Below are positions 45,329-57,674 of a DNA stretch of 64,000 bases, in pieces. The translations under genes were made by a program, and so were the position numbers. The number at the start of each line of letters is the position of its first letter. The first letter of the stretch is position 1. Under the pieces are notes generated by a model that searched no databases, was not told the DNA's origin, and saw only the letters and a list, made by a program, of their open reading frames with translations. The DNA is from Latilactobacillus sakei subsp. sakei DSM 20017 = JCM 1157 (GTDB taxonomy: Bacteria; Bacillota; Bacilli; Lactobacillales; Lactobacillaceae), in assembly GCF_002370355.1 (NCBI RefSeq), contig NZ_AP017929.1, forward strand, positions 1,426,001 through 1,490,000. Reading direction: 5' to 3'.

Positions 45329-45829
45329 ATGCAATCTCAAGAATTTAAGCAGTGGCTTAGTGACTTTCAAGCCCTGCGCCTGCCGCAATGGGGAGATTTT
45401 CCGGATCTAGAGTTATATATGGATCAAGTGATTAATGAAGTCAATAAGCAACTAGAGCCACTCTTGCACGTTAAGATTACGAAAACGATGATTAACAGTT
45501 ACGTTAAGATGGCCATTATTGAACGGCCAATTAAGAAACGCTATAACCGCGATCATCTAGCTGAATTGATTATTGTCAGCATTATGAAGCTTGTTTTCCC
45601 GCTAGACGTCTGCAAAAAAGGCATTCAACAAGCCCTAGATAATACTAGTGCCGGTGAAGCTTATGACCAATTTGTGGCCCTTTTTAACGATGAAATGGCC
45701 AATATTAATGCGCCTGCCAGCGTCAATGAATTTGACCTCAGCGAATCGTCGTTGGCTATTGTGCAAAAAGTAGCTGTTAAATCTGTTATTTATAAACTCA
45801 TTGGTACAAAATTAGTCGAAATTGGCTAA
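45329..45829 (+). CDS. DUF1836 domain protein, possible DNA-binding regulator
   Basis: 166 residues. The central segment, KITKTMINSYVKMAIIERPIKKRYNRDHLAELIIVSIMKLVFPLDVCKKGIQQAL, is typical of DUF1836, which resembles a MerR-like winged helix with a YxRxHL element. No ligand or target is known. AAGGAG lies seven bases before the ATG. It is one of only two + genes to the right of dif. Its position opposite hlyIII-degV2 with a palindrome between suggests it may regulate them; this is inference. Confidence 0.82.
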   Translation: MQSQEFKQWLSDFQALRLPQWGDFPDLELYMDQVINEVNKQLEPLLHVKITKTMINSYVKMAIIERPIKKRYNRDHLAELIIVSIMKLVFPLDVCKKGIQQALDNTSAGEAYDQFVALFNDEMANINAPASVNEFDLSESSLAIVQKVAVKSVIYKLIGTKLVEIG

Positions 45830-45851
45830 CCGCTTACATGATTATATAACT

Positions 45852-45899
45852 AAAAAATGGTTTACAGACTAAACTTAATTGCTAGTAAACCATTTTTTT
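45852..45899. terminator. bidirectional terminator between DUF1836 gene and degV paralogue 3
   Basis: AAAAAATGGTTTAC (45852-45865) / GTAAACCATTTTTT (45885-45898), 19-base loop, A/T runs on both sides. Confidence 0.9.
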
Positions 45900-45918
45900 T
45901 TAAAAGCATTATTTAATA

Positions 45919-46788
45919 TTATTCTTTCGTGAAATCCTTAATCCAAGCTAGGGCAATTGCCTTTTCACCTAAGTGGGCACCGATAACTGGGCCAAAATAG
46001 CTGATATCAATCGGTAAATCAGGATGTTTTTCACGGAGTTTATCACGCCATGATAGTGCTGCCGCTTCATCGTTGGCATGGATAATCAATGCCCGTAATG
46101 GGTAGTCAACACGTTCTTGTGTTTCTTCGAAGATTTGTTCAGCGCGGGCGTAGGCCTTCTTCAATGAACGCACCTTTTCAAAAGCTGTAATCTTGTTGGT
46201 TTCGTCATCAAATGTTAATAATGGCTTAATCTTTAACATGCTACCGATAAAGGCAGAGGCATTTGATAGACGGCCACCACGGACTAAGTTTTGTAAGTCG
46301 TTGACGATGAAGCATTCATCAATTGTGCTTCTTAAGTCATCAAGACGGGCCGTAATTTGTTCAACAGTGACTTCTGGATCGCGCGCCATTCTGGCTGCTT
46401 CCATTGCTAGATAGCCCATTAACATCACGGTAATCCCAGAATCGTAAGGCACGACTTGGATATTATCGATGGTGCTGGCCGCATTTTTCAAAGTTGTCAC
46501 AAATCCGGAGATCGTGCTGGCAAGGTGGATACTGATGACGGCATCGTAGCCTTCGTTGCCTAGATCTTCGTATAATTTTAACATCTCGCCTAGTGGAGGC
46601 TGTGAGGTGCTTGGAAATGTTTCGGCTGTTTTTAATTTTTGATAGAACTCTTCAGATGTAATGTCGACGCCTTCATCGTACACTTGTCCATCGAGAATTA
46701 CTGGGATCGGAACAACGTAGAGATGATGGTCTTTCACTTGCTGTTCTGTGAGATAAGCAGTACTATCAGTGACTACAGCAATTTTCAT
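45919..46788 (-). CDS. DegV family fatty-acid-binding protein (paralogue 3)
   Basis: 289 residues. MKIAVVTDSTAYLTEQQVKDHHLYVVPIPVILDGQVYDEG opens the acyl-binding domain with TDST, not TDSS; FPSTSQPPLGEMLKLY and VRGGRLSNASAFIGSMLKIKPLL follow. It is clearly more distant from paralogues 1 and 2 than they are from each other, so it is probably an older, separately inherited copy. TAGGTG precedes the ATG. It stands alone between two + genes. Confidence 0.93.
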   Translation of the reverse strand: MKIAVVTDSTAYLTEQQVKDHHLYVVPIPVILDGQVYDEGVDITSEEFYQKLKTAETFPSTSQPPLGEMLKLYEDLGNEGYDAVISIHLASTISGFVTTLKNAASTIDNIQVVPYDSGITVMLMGYLAMEAARMARDPEVTVEQITARLDDLRSTIDECFIVNDLQNLVRGGRLSNASAFIGSMLKIKPLLTFDDETNKITAFEKVRSLKKAYARAEQIFEETQERVDYPLRALIIHANDEAAALSWRDKLREKHPDLPIDISYFGPVIGAHLGEKAIALAWIKDFTKE

Positions 46789-47049
46789 GTTGACACCTAC
46801 TTTTTTATTATTCGGTAATAACTATATCATAAATGACGGGCTAATTCCCCTATTAATCGCTTTTTTCAAAAAGTTGTATAGGCCCTCTCCCTTTAGTTTA
46901 TCGTTATAACGGCGATGATAACGGTTTAGCTAATTATGTAAATTTTAAACACCTGCAGTTAGTTAGCAGATGCGTTAATTTCTTTGAGGTTCTGTGCCAA
47001 AACAGTTACAATAAGTAAGATAATTCTATTATAGAAAGTGTGACCAATA

Positions 47050-48765
47050 ATGACCTTTGACGGTTTAATGACTCACGCCGTTGTCAACGAGCTCAATACA
47101 ACGCTTGCCGACGGTAAAATTACTAAAATCCAACAGCCTTATGCCAATGAGGTAATCTTAACCATCCGGGCTAATCGTAAAACATACCCCCTTTTGTTAT
47201 CTGCACACCCTTCTTATGCACGAGTGCAAGTAACGCGGGTGCCTTATGCGAACCCTGCAACGCCACCAAATTTTGCGATGACGCTTCGTAAATATTTAGA
47301 CGGTGCTATTTTAGAACAGATTGAACAAGTTGAAAGTGACCGAATTTTGCGTCTAACCTTTAAATCCCGTAACGAATTGGGCGACATGCAAAAGCTATGT
47401 TTGATTATCGAATTAATGGGTCGGCATAGTAATGTCATCTTGATTAACCTTGAAACTCAAAAAATCCTGGATTTAATTCGCCATGTTGGGGTTTCACAAA
47501 ACCGGTTCCGCTTTTTAATGCCGGGGGCCGACTACGTTAATCCACCAGCACCAACTGGTCTAAATGCCTTTACGACCGATCTAGGAACTCTTGATTGGTT
47601 AAGTTACTATAATGAAGATGCCGATGAACAAATTCATTGGTTACAACAACAATTCCAAGGCATGAGCCGCGAAAGCGCCCTTGAATTGCAAACCCGTTTA
47701 ATGGACCACGATAACTATTTAGCAGTCGTGACTGATTTCTTCAAGCAATTTGACCAAGCACAACCAACGTTAACAATTGGTGAAAAGAAATCATGGTTTA
47801 CCGCCTTCCCTTATCAGAGCCTAACAGGGACGCAGAGCCATTTTGAAACGCTGAGTGAACTGTTAGACCAATACTATCTTCATAAGGCTCAGCGCGACCG
47901 TGTGCAGCAACAAGGTGGGGCCCTCATTCACTTCATTCGTAATGAGATTCAAAAGGATGAAAAGAAACTTAAAAAACTACAAAAAACGCTTAAAGCAGCC
48001 GATAGTGCCGATGATTATCGGATCAAAGGTGAAATTTTAACCACCTACTTACGCCAGGTTGAACGGGGCATGACCGAAGTGACGCTCCCTAATTTTTACG
48101 ATAACAATGAACCTATTAAAATCACGTTATCCAATCAAATTAGTCCTTCCAAAAATGCACAGAAGTACTTCTCGAAATATCAAAAACTAAGAAACTCGAT
48201 TGCCTATGTGAATGACCAAATGGCTAAGACAGAAGCTGAATTACAATATTTCTACACAATTATGGCCCAAATTGAGATCGCTGAACCTAAGGATTTGGAA
48301 GATATCAAGGCCGAATTACAGGCTGAAGGCTATCTTAAGATTAAGAAAACAGGCGCTAAGAAACAAAAACGCTATAAGATTAGTGAACCAGAAGTTTTCT
48401 ATGCGACAGATGGCACGCGAATCTTTGTCGGGAAGAATAACTATCAAAATGATCAGTTGACCTTGAAAAAAGCACATAAAACCGATATCTGGTTGCATGT
48501 TAAGAATATTCCGGGTTCCCATGTGATTATTGATAGTCCGACACCGTCTGAACAAACGATTCAAGAAGCCGGTAACTTAGCGGCCTACTTCTCGAAGGCC
48601 CGCTTATCAGCTGCTGTGCCAGTTGATTACATTCAAGTTAAGAAAATTAAGAAACCAAACGGTGCCAGACCAGGTTTTGTCATTTACGAAGGACAACAAA
48701 CCCTCTATACGACACCGGACGAAGCACTCGTTCAAAAGTTACGTAATAAACCAGTGCAAGCCTAA
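47050..48765 (+). CDS. rqcH: RqcH/NFACT family ribosome quality control protein
   Basis: Also called fibronectin-binding protein FbpA. RqcH binds obstructed 50S subunits and adds C-terminal alanine tails to stalled peptides. The NFACT-N domain starts MTFDGLMTHAVVNEL; Asp97-Arg98 in VESDRILRL are the residues needed for tRNA recruitment in the B. subtilis protein. A coiled coil spans about 285-430, and the NFACT-R (DUF814) domain reads TDIWLHVKNIPGSHVII near 480. 571 residues is normal. The Shine-Dalgarno (GAAAG) is weak. Runs against the main direction of this half of the window. Thematic partner of the ABC-F ATPase at 2317, which also deals with stalled ribosomes. Confidence 0.95.
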   Translation: MTFDGLMTHAVVNELNTTLADGKITKIQQPYANEVILTIRANRKTYPLLLSAHPSYARVQVTRVPYANPATPPNFAMTLRKYLDGAILEQIEQVESDRILRLTFKSRNELGDMQKLCLIIELMGRHSNVILINLETQKILDLIRHVGVSQNRFRFLMPGADYVNPPAPTGLNAFTTDLGTLDWLSYYNEDADEQIHWLQQQFQGMSRESALELQTRLMDHDNYLAVVTDFFKQFDQAQPTLTIGEKKSWFTAFPYQSLTGTQSHFETLSELLDQYYLHKAQRDRVQQQGGALIHFIRNEIQKDEKKLKKLQKTLKAADSADDYRIKGEILTTYLRQVERGMTEVTLPNFYDNNEPIKITLSNQISPSKNAQKYFSKYQKLRNSIAYVNDQMAKTEAELQYFYTIMAQIEIAEPKDLEDIKAELQAEGYLKIKKTGAKKQKRYKISEPEVFYATDGTRIFVGKNNYQNDQLTLKKAHKTDIWLHVKNIPGSHVIIDSPTPSEQTIQEAGNLAAYFSKARLSAAVPVDYIQVKKIKKPNGARPGFVIYEGQQTLYTTPDEALVQKLRNKPVQA

Positions 48766-48766
48766 T

Positions 48767-48810
48767 TAAAAAGCGTTCCGCCAAATTAAATTTTGACGGA
48801 ACGCTTTTTT
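48767..48810. terminator. terminator after rqcH
   Basis: 13-bp stem AAAAAGCGTTCCG / CGGAACGCTTTTT with an inner AAATT/AATTT pairing, then T run. Confidence 0.93.
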
Positions 48811-48881
48811 GTTGGTTTAGGCATATGACTTCCGCCACTTTCTAAACGTGTTCTATTAGTCATCCTATTCAGGGTTAATCC

Positions 48882-48917
48882 TCAGAGCATATCCGACTGG
48901 TGGCACGCTCTTTTTTT
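48882..48917 (+). other. weak hairpin beside the end of pyrE
   Basis: AGAGC / GCTCT with an 18-base loop followed by seven T on the + strand. T run direction is wrong for ending the pyr operon, and no + gene needs it. I see no clear pyrE terminator on the - strand. Confidence 0.3.
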
Positions 48918-49554
48918 AATGTGCGTCTGACCAGGCTTGTGGATCTTGGCGCCATTCATTTAAGGATGTTGCTTGTTCTGGTGTCAGATTATCGGCAGCT
49001 TGTTCAACGGCTAATAATGCTGAAAAGTTAGAAAGGGTCATCAGTGGGAACCCGGCTTGTTCGAAGTTCTTGCGACCAGCAGCCAATTCGTATGAGAAAA
49101 TCCCAAAGACGCCTAGGATTTCAGCCCCTTCTTTTTGTGCAGCTTGAGCAGCTTGCAGTACGCTACCGCCAGTTGAAATTAAATCATCAATTAAGACCAT
49201 TTTTTGACCGGCTGTAAAGGGTCCTTCGATTTGACGCCCTTGACCGTGGTCCTTTGGTTTAGAGCGAATATAAACCATCGGTAGATCAAGTTCAGCTGCA
49301 ATCCAAGCAGCATGTGGAATCCCAGCGGTTGCAGTGCCACCAATGACTTCAACTTCTGGGAATTGGGCTTTGATGGCAGCGGCTAATTGACTGGCAATTA
49401 ACTTGCGGACCTTAGGGTAGCCAATTGTGAGGCGGTTGTCACAGTAAATGGGACTTTTGAGGCCACTTGCCCAAGTAAAGGGTTGATTTGGACTGAGGCT
49501 CACTGCTTTGATATCGATTAAGGCTTGTGCGACTTGTTCGGCAATTGTTGTCAT
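48916..49554 (-). CDS. pyrE: orotate phosphoribosyltransferase
   Basis: Joins orotate to PRPP giving OMP, step five of UMP synthesis. 212 residues; the PRPP-binding loop is VLIDDLISTGGSVLQAAQAA, and FTWASGLKSPIYCDNRL is the orotate-side motif. The ATG at 49554 overlaps the pyrF stop in ATGA and has GGGAG eight bases upstream. It is the last gene of the pyr operon. Confidence 0.97.
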   Translation of the reverse strand: MTTIAEQVAQALIDIKAVSLSPNQPFTWASGLKSPIYCDNRLTIGYPKVRKLIASQLAAAIKAQFPEVEVIGGTATAGIPHAAWIAAELDLPMVYIRSKPKDHGQGRQIEGPFTAGQKMVLIDDLISTGGSVLQAAQAAQKEGAEILGVFGIFSYELAAGRKNFEQAGFPLMTLSNFSALLAVEQAADNLTPEQATSLNEWRQDPQAWSDAH

Positions 49555-50270
49555 TTGAAAGACTCCCATTCTGATTTGATAGCTTGGTAAGCTTGATAAG
49601 GATCACTGGCTTGCGTAATTGGGCGCCCAACAACGATGCCGTTACTATGCATCTGAGCGGCCGCAAGTGGTGTGACTGCCCGTTTTTGGTCGTTATTTTG
49701 GCTCGTTGCGGGACGAATACCTGGTGTAACGCAGAGAAAATCTGTAGCGGTCTTACTTTTGATGGTGGTAATCTCTTGTGCAGAACAGATTACCCCGTCA
49801 CAGTCGGATTGTTGCGCGAGTTGTGCGTAATGTGCCACCGATTCAGGCAGGCTGACAGAAACGAGTTGTTCCTGTTGCATTTGAGCCTCATTGGTTGACG
49901 TTAATTGCGTGATGGCTAATAACTTGGCGGGTTTGACGTTGGCTTGTTTAGCGCCCGCTTTTAAGCCAGCGGCACCGGCTTGCAGCATTGTTTGCCCACC
50001 AGCTGCGTGTATCGTCGTGTAATCGACGCCTAATTGACCGATAACCGTCATTGCACTTTGAACTGTATTTGGAATATCGTAAAGCTTTAAATCGAGGAAG
50101 ATCCGATAGCCGCGTGCTTTGAGCGTTTTAATGAGCTGCGGCCCTTCTTGATAAAAAAGTTCCATGCCGATTTTTACGAATAGTGCTTCGTCTTTGGGAA
50201 ATTGTTGTAGAAATTGGTCTGTTTTTTGCCAATTGGGAAAGTCTAGCGCGATAATTACGGGATTTGTCAT
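49551..50270 (-). CDS. pyrF: orotidine 5'-phosphate decarboxylase
   Basis: Decarboxylates OMP to UMP, the final step. 239 residues. IIALDFPNW, the catalytic DLKLYDIPNTVQSA with the Lys-Asp network, and the phosphate-binding GIVVGRPITQASDP end are present. It overlaps pyrE by four bases and follows pyrD by three, so translation is coupled. Confidence 0.97.
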   Translation of the reverse strand: MTNPVIIALDFPNWQKTDQFLQQFPKDEALFVKIGMELFYQEGPQLIKTLKARGYRIFLDLKLYDIPNTVQSAMTVIGQLGVDYTTIHAAGGQTMLQAGAAGLKAGAKQANVKPAKLLAITQLTSTNEAQMQQEQLVSVSLPESVAHYAQLAQQSDCDGVICSAQEITTIKSKTATDFLCVTPGIRPATSQNNDQKRAVTPLAAAQMHSNGIVVGRPITQASDPYQAYQAIKSEWESFK

Positions 50271-50273
50271 TAA

Positions 50274-51988
<1,715 letters not shown>

Positions 51989-52017
51989 AAGCGTGACTCC
52001 TTTGAATTTTATGTAAT

Positions 52018-52058
52018 AAAAGCGCCAAGAGACCAAGGCGGTCCTTGGCGCTTTAATA
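52018..52058 (-). terminator. hairpin between carB and pyrK, partial terminator or processing site
   Basis: 11-bp stem AAAGCGCCAAG (52019-52029) / CTTGGCGCTTT (52044-52054), extended by ACC/GGT. On the - strand it is followed by TTATTACAT, a poor T tract, so read-through to pyrK is expected. Confidence 0.6.
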
Positions 52059-52093
52059 ATGCTCAGAATATAATCAGTTTGAACGCACTTCTT

Positions 52094-55000
52094 TTAGAGT
52101 GGTTTTGTGAGGAGTGATTGTGATTCTAGGACCGTTAAGATGGCATCCGTTGTATCGAGAGATGTTAATAATGGAATGCCGTGTTCAATAGCGGTTTGGC
52201 GAATGACAATACTATCTTTAGCCACTTGGGGGGCTTCGTTTAAACCAGTTGTATTGATGACCAGTTGGATATGGCCGGCTTTAATCTTGTCGAGTAAGTC
52301 GCCTGAAGTGGCGTTGATCTTGTCAACTTGTTGAACTGGAATGCCCGCCGCTTTAAATTGTTGTGTTGTTCCCGGGGTCGCGATGATTTGGTAACCAACT
52401 TCTCTAAAGCGTTTCGCCAAAGCAAGTGCTTGGGCCTTATCTTGGTTCGTGACTGTCATTAAGACGTTGCCGTGACTTGGCAGATGCATGCCACTAGCTT
52501 CAAAGGCTTTATAAAGTGCTTTTTGCATCGTGACATCTGTCCCCATCACTTCACCGGTTGATTTCATTTCAGGCCCTAAGAGACTATCAACACGGGTTAG
52601 TTTTGAGAATGAGAAGACTGGTGCTTTCACGTGGATGAGTGGGCCTGCTGGTAACAACCCTGTTGGACTCTTCAATTCAGCTAAGGTGCTGCCTAAAATT
52701 AATTGGGTTGCGAGTTGTGCCATTGGAATTTGAGTAACTTTACTTAAGAATGGCACTGTCCGGCTAGCACGCGGATTGACTTCGATGACGTAAACTTCGT
52801 CATTTTGAATGATGAATTGGATGTTCAACAAACCATGACAATCGAGTGCAAGACAAAGTTTAGTGGTGTAGTCGATAATTGCTGCTTTTTGATCTTCTGT
52901 GAGGTTTTGTGGTGGATAAACGGCCATTGAATCGCCTGAATGGACACCGGCCCGTTCGATATGTTCCATGATACCTGGAATTAAGACCTCTTGACCGTCA
53001 CAGATAGCATCGACTTCACATTCTTTACCCATTAAGTAACGATCGATTAAGACTGGGTGTTCGTCTGAGACCTTAACGGCTTCTTGCATATAGTGAGTTA
53101 AGTCTTCTGGCGTATGCACAATTTCCATTGCCCGGCCACCTAAGACGAAACTAGGCCGAATTAAGACGGGATAACCAATCTCTGTTGCGATCGTTAACGC
53201 ATCAGGTGCGTTGGTTGCTGTTTTACCGACTGGTTGGGGAATATTCAATTCTTGAATCAATTGGTCGAATAAATCACGGTCTTCAGCGCGGTCTAAGTTG
53301 GCAACGCTCGTCCCTAAGATTTTAACGCCGTTTTCTTCAAGTGGTGCGGCCAAGTTAATCGCTGTTTGCCCCCCGAATTGAACGATAACGCCTTCTGGTT
53401 TTTCTAGTTCGACGACGTTTAAAACATCTTCGAGTGTTAATGGTTCAAAGTAAAGCTTGTTGGAGATTGAAAAATCAGTTGAAACCGTCTCTGGATTACT
53501 ATTCATGATGATTGCTTCGTAACCGGCCTTTTGAATGGCTTGTACACAGTGGACGGTTGCGTAATCGAATTCAACCCCTTGACCGATTCGAATGGGGCCG
53601 GAACCGATAACTAAGATTGATGGTTTAGCTGAAACTAAACTTTCATTTTCTTGTTCGTAGGTTGCGTAGTAATAAGGGGTTTGTGATTCAAACTCGGCGG
53701 CACAAGTATCGACCATCTTATAGACGGGTTGAATACCACTTTCTTGGCGCATTTGGCGCACTTGGATTGGCGTGATTTGCCATGTTTTGGCAATCTTTTC
53801 GTCTGAAAAGCCGTTTTTCTTAACAATTTCGAGTAATTCGACGTCGCCTTTTTGACTACGGAGTTGTTCTTCTAGTTCAACGATGTGACTGATTTTATCT
53901 AAGAAGAATAAATCGATCTTCGTTAATTCAGCTAATTCCTGAATGAGATACCCGCGACGTAATGCTTCTGCGAGGTAGAAAAGGCGGTCATCTTGCGGAT
54001 GAATAATCCGTTGGACCAGATCGTTGTCGCTGACGCTGGTTAAACCGTCTAATTCAAGGTGGGCTGTGCCGATTTCAAGTGAGCGAACGGCTTTTAGGAG
54101 TGATTCTTCGATGTTCCGGCCAATCGCCATAACTTCGCCAGTCGCTTTCATTTGAGTGCCTAATTGGCGGTCACCCTTATTGAACTTATCAAAAGGCCAG
54201 CGGGGAATCTTGGCAACAACGTAATCCAACATCGGTTCGAATTGCGCGTAAGTAGTCCCGGTAATTGGGTTATAGATTTCGTCGAGTGTTAGACCAACCG
54301 CAATTTTAGCGGCCATCTTAGCAATCGGATAACCTGTTGCTTTTGAGGCTAAGGCTGATGAGCGACTCACCCGAGGATTAACTTCGATAATGAAGTAGCG
54401 CTCGCTGTTAGGATCAAGGGCTAATTGAACGTTACAGCCCCCTTCAATCTTCAAGGCCCGGATAATTTTTAATGAAGCGTCCCGAAGCATTTGCACTTCG
54501 CGGTCACTTAATGTTTGAACTGGGGCAAAGACGATTGAATCACCGGTATGGATGCCGACTGGATCGAAGTTTTCCATATTGCAGACGACTAAGGCGTTGT
54601 CGTTGCGATCACGCATCACTTCAAATTCGATTTCTTTGTAACCCGCAATACTTTGTTCAACAAGGACTTGACCAACTGGGGATAATGCAATCCCGTTTTT
54701 GACGATTGTTTTGAGTTGGCCTGCATTTTCGGCAATCCCACCGCCTGTCCCACCAAGTGTGAAGGCAGGGCGAATAATTACGGGGAAGCCGTTTTGCTTT
54801 ACAAATTCTTGTGCATCATCTAATGAGTGCGCAATGGCTGATTCAGGGATGGGTTCATTGAGTTGGTTCATCAAGTTCTTGAATAACTCCCGATCTTCAG
54901 CTTGATCGATGGCACTTAATTTTGTCCCGAGTAATTCGATATCGAGTTCAGCAAGAATCCCACAATTAGCGAGTTCTAAGGCCATGTTTAAGCCTGTTTG

Positions 55001-55276
55001 ACCCCCAAGTGTTGGTAAGATCGCATCTGGTAGTTCTTTTCTTAAAATTTGTGTCACAAAATCAAGTGTGATTGGTTCGATATAAACCGTGTCAGCAACT
55101 GTTTTATCAGTCATAATCGTCGCAGGGTTTGAGTTGATGAGCACCACTTGGTACCCTTCTTCTTTAAGTGCAAGACAGGCTTGGGTTCCTGAGTAATCAA
55201 ATTCGGCAGCTTGACCAATCACGATTGGACCGGAGCCAATGACTAAAATTTTACGAATATCGGTTCTTTTTGGCAT
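52094..55276 (-). CDS. carB: carbamoyl phosphate synthase large subunit
   Basis: Makes carbamoyl phosphate from ammonia, bicarbonate and two ATP. 1060 residues in two ATP-grasp halves, each with its [22 protein letters not shown] / [23 protein letters not shown] lead and an FxIEVNPRxSR motif. The C-terminal MGS-like domain ([24 protein letters not shown] onward) is the usual allosteric site. ATG at 55276 follows AAGGGGA. Its place in the pyr operon makes it the pyrimidine-specific copy (pyrAB). Confidence 0.98.
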   Translation of the reverse strand: MPKRTDIRKILVIGSGPIVIGQAAEFDYSGTQACLALKEEGYQVVLINSNPATIMTDKTVADTVYIEPITLDFVTQILRKELPDAILPTLGGQTGLNMALELANCGILAELDIELLGTKLSAIDQAEDRELFKNLMNQLNEPIPESAIAHSLDDAQEFVKQNGFPVIIRPAFTLGGTGGGIAENAGQLKTIVKNGIALSPVGQVLVEQSIAGYKEIEFEVMRDRNDNALVVCNMENFDPVGIHTGDSIVFAPVQTLSDREVQMLRDASLKIIRALKIEGGCNVQLALDPNSERYFIIEVNPRVSRSSALASKATGYPIAKMAAKIAVGLTLDEIYNPITGTTYAQFEPMLDYVVAKIPRWPFDKFNKGDRQLGTQMKATGEVMAIGRNIEESLLKAVRSLEIGTAHLELDGLTSVSDNDLVQRIIHPQDDRLFYLAEALRRGYLIQELAELTKIDLFFLDKISHIVELEEQLRSQKGDVELLEIVKKNGFSDEKIAKTWQITPIQVRQMRQESGIQPVYKMVDTCAAEFESQTPYYYATYEQENESLVSAKPSILVIGSGPIRIGQGVEFDYATVHCVQAIQKAGYEAIIMNSNPETVSTDFSISNKLYFEPLTLEDVLNVVELEKPEGVIVQFGGQTAINLAAPLEENGVKILGTSVANLDRAEDRDLFDQLIQELNIPQPVGKTATNAPDALTIATEIGYPVLIRPSFVLGGRAMEIVHTPEDLTHYMQEAVKVSDEHPVLIDRYLMGKECEVDAICDGQEVLIPGIMEHIERAGVHSGDSMAVYPPQNLTEDQKAAIIDYTTKLCLALDCHGLLNIQFIIQNDEVYVIEVNPRASRTVPFLSKVTQIPMAQLATQLILGSTLAELKSPTGLLPAGPLIHVKAPVFSFSKLTRVDSLLGPEMKSTGEVMGTDVTMQKALYKAFEASGMHLPSHGNVLMTVTNQDKAQALALAKRFREVGYQIIATPGTTQQFKAAGIPVQQVDKINATSGDLLDKIKAGHIQLVINTTGLNEAPQVAKDSIVIRQTAIEHGIPLLTSLDTTDAILTVLESQSLLTKPL

Positions 55277-55293
55277 CACTAAATCCCCTTTTT

Positions 55294-56370
55294 CTATTTT
55301 TGGCGGCGATTAAAATCATCAATCATGTCGATGAATTCATCAAATAGGTGGACAGCATCGTGTGGACCAGGTGCTGCGTCTGGATGGAACTGAACGGAAA
55401 ATGCTGGGTACTGACGATGACGGAGTCCTTCGACAGTGTGGTCGTTAATTTCAACGTGAGTCACTAATAGTTGTTGTGGGTCGATTGAGTCTGCGTCAAC
55501 GGCGAAACCGTGATTTTGTGACGTGAAATCAATCCGGTTAGTGGCAATTTCGCGAACGGGATGGTTAAAGCCGCGGTGACCAAACTTCATTTTGTATGTT
55601 TTAGCGCCGTTAGCGAGTGCGAATAATTGGTGGCCAAGACAAATCCCGAAGATTGGTAGCTTCCCTTGAATGCCCCGAATCATTTCGATTGCTTCTGGAA
55701 CATCTTCTGGATCCCCAGGGCCATTGGTTAACATGACGCCGTCTGGATCGAGGCTGAGAATCTCTTCAGCGGTGGCATTATAAGGTAGGACAGTTAAATT
55801 ACAGTTGCGTTTTGATAATTCGCGTAAAATACTGTGCTTCAATCCAAAGTCGATAACCACGATATTGCGACCGGTCGCAGGACTAGGATATGGTTTAGCC
55901 GTTGATACTTGTTGAACTTGATTTTTAGGTAATACCAAGGCTTTTAATTGATCAAAGGCATGATCGTCAGCGGCATCCACGATGCTGGCCTTCATAGTAC
56001 CTTTATCCCGTAAGCGACGCGTTAAGGCGCGGGTATCAATGCCCCAAATACCGGGAATTTTCTTTTGTTTTAAGAAGTCGTCAAGGCTCATGTTCATCCG
56101 CCAGTTATTAGCTAAGCGTGGGACTTCATGAACGACCACCCCTTTACAAGTAGGTTTGATTGATTCAAAATCATCGCGGTTAACACCGTAATTGCCGATT
56201 AATGGGTATGTAAAAGCAATAATTTGGCCGTTGTAGGATTGATCCGTAATGGTTTCTTGATAACCACTCATACCGGTATTAAAGACAATTTCACCGGTTG
56301 AGATTGTAGGTGCACCGAAGCCAAAACCGCTAAAGACGGTGCCGTCTTCTAAGATGAGATAACGTTTCAT
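55294..56370 (-). CDS. carA: carbamoyl phosphate synthase small subunit
   Basis: Glutaminase subunit feeding ammonia to CarB. 358 residues: N-terminal [18 protein letters not shown] domain and C-terminal class I glutamine amidotransferase with the nucleophile Cys in [14 protein letters not shown] and the His of [15 protein letters not shown]. It lies three bases after pyrC and 17 before carB (pyrAA). Confidence 0.98.
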   Translation of the reverse strand: MKRYLILEDGTVFSGFGFGAPTISTGEIVFNTGMSGYQETITDQSYNGQIIAFTYPLIGNYGVNRDDFESIKPTCKGVVVHEVPRLANNWRMNMSLDDFLKQKKIPGIWGIDTRALTRRLRDKGTMKASIVDAADDHAFDQLKALVLPKNQVQQVSTAKPYPSPATGRNIVVIDFGLKHSILRELSKRNCNLTVLPYNATAEEILSLDPDGVMLTNGPGDPEDVPEAIEMIRGIQGKLPIFGICLGHQLFALANGAKTYKMKFGHRGFNHPVREIATNRIDFTSQNHGFAVDADSIDPQQLLVTHVEINDHTVEGLRHRQYPAFSVQFHPDAAPGPHDAVHLFDEFIDMIDDFNRRQK

Positions 56371-56373
56371 AAG

Positions 56374-57663
56374 CTATTTACTCCTTTGATAAGCAACTTG
56401 ACCGGCAACTAGGGTCAATTCTGTACCGCCAAGTACCGTTTCACCGATGAATGGCGTGTTGTGACCCTTAGATTGAAAGTCGGTTGCTTGAATAGTAGTG
56501 GGTTGTGTCAGGTTAAAAACAGCGATATCGGCTTGGTCGCCAACGCGTAGTTGACCGGCTGCTGGTAGATTGAAAACCTGTGCCGGAACGGTCGTCATTT
56601 TAGCTAATAATTGGGCTAAGCTAAAGGGCCCATTAACGACCAGGTGTGTATAGAGTAAACTGAAGGCTGTTTCACTCCCTACTATACCAAATGGTGCTTG
56701 TAATAACGACTGACTTTTCTCAGCCGCGGTATGTGGTGCGTGATCAGTCGCAATCACGTCGATTGTACCGTCCATCAGACCTGCCCAGAGGCTTTGACGA
56801 TCTGCTAACGTTCTGAGGGGGGGATTCATTTTTAACATGGCGTCGTCACTAATGATTGAACGATCGTCGAGTAAAAGATGATGTGGTGTGACTTCACAGG
56901 TGATATTGACACCATCTGCTTTAGCGCGGCGGACAAGCGCCACTGTTTCTTTAGTTGAAATGTGGCAGATATGATAGTGAACGCCGGTTGCACGAGCAAG
57001 TTCGATATCACGTGCGACTTGGGCGGATTCGCTCACGCTAGGAATGCCAGGAACGTTTAACCGTTTAGCCGCGGCACCGTCGTGAATGACACCGCCGTTG
57101 ACTAATGAGATGTCTTCAACGTGCGCGACGATTGGCGCATCAATTGCTGCTGCTTGTTGCATGGCGAGGTACATTGTTTGAGCATCTTGCACACCGTGAC
57201 CGTCATTGGTAAAACCGGCGGCGCCTGCTGCTTTGAAAGCCGGCATATCAACTAGGTCGTTATTGACTAAATCGCCGGTGATTGGTGCAAATTGATACGT
57301 ATGGACGCTTGTTTCCGTTTGGTTACGAGCAACTAATGTTTTGAAATCGGGTAGATTGTCAGGCACTGGGTTGAGGTTCGGCATTGCAATGACACTCGTA
57401 TAACCCCCGTGGGCCGCAGCCCGACTGCCTGTTTGGAGGGTTTCTTTATCGGTGAAACCTGGATCTCTGAAATGAACATGTCCATCAATTAATCCGGCAC
57501 TTACAAGTGCGCCTTGTGCATCAAAAATGGTTTCGGCTGGCTCGTCAGTTGGTGTAATTTGTGCTTCAATCGCAGTGATCCGTCCTTTTTCATCAATCGC
57601 GATGTCTCTTTTGACGAGTTGATCGTCAATTAATAGTTGACCATTTTGGATAAGTCGATACAT
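56374..57663 (-). CDS. pyrC: dihydroorotase
   Basis: Cyclises carbamoyl aspartate to dihydroorotate. 429 residues of the class I (Bacillus) amidohydrolase type. Zinc ligands are visible in DGHVHFRDPGFTDKETL, VAHVEDISL, HYHICHISTKE, and the catalytic Asp in DVIATDHAPHTAAEK. It is 11 bases after pyrB. Intact. Confidence 0.97.
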   Translation of the reverse strand: MYRLIQNGQLLIDDQLVKRDIAIDEKGRITAIEAQITPTDEPAETIFDAQGALVSAGLIDGHVHFRDPGFTDKETLQTGSRAAAHGGYTSVIAMPNLNPVPDNLPDFKTLVARNQTETSVHTYQFAPITGDLVNNDLVDMPAFKAAGAAGFTNDGHGVQDAQTMYLAMQQAAAIDAPIVAHVEDISLVNGGVIHDGAAAKRLNVPGIPSVSESAQVARDIELARATGVHYHICHISTKETVALVRRAKADGVNITCEVTPHHLLLDDRSIISDDAMLKMNPPLRTLADRQSLWAGLMDGTIDVIATDHAPHTAAEKSQSLLQAPFGIVGSETAFSLLYTHLVVNGPFSLAQLLAKMTTVPAQVFNLPAAGQLRVGDQADIAVFNLTQPTTIQATDFQSKGHNTPFIGETVLGGTELTLVAGQVAYQRSK

Positions 57664-57674
57664 ACTGCAGACCC

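Noticed and set aside
48882-48917. Hairpin before the end of pyrE as the pyr operon terminator
   Set aside because: Its T run is on the + strand, the wrong direction for the operon.
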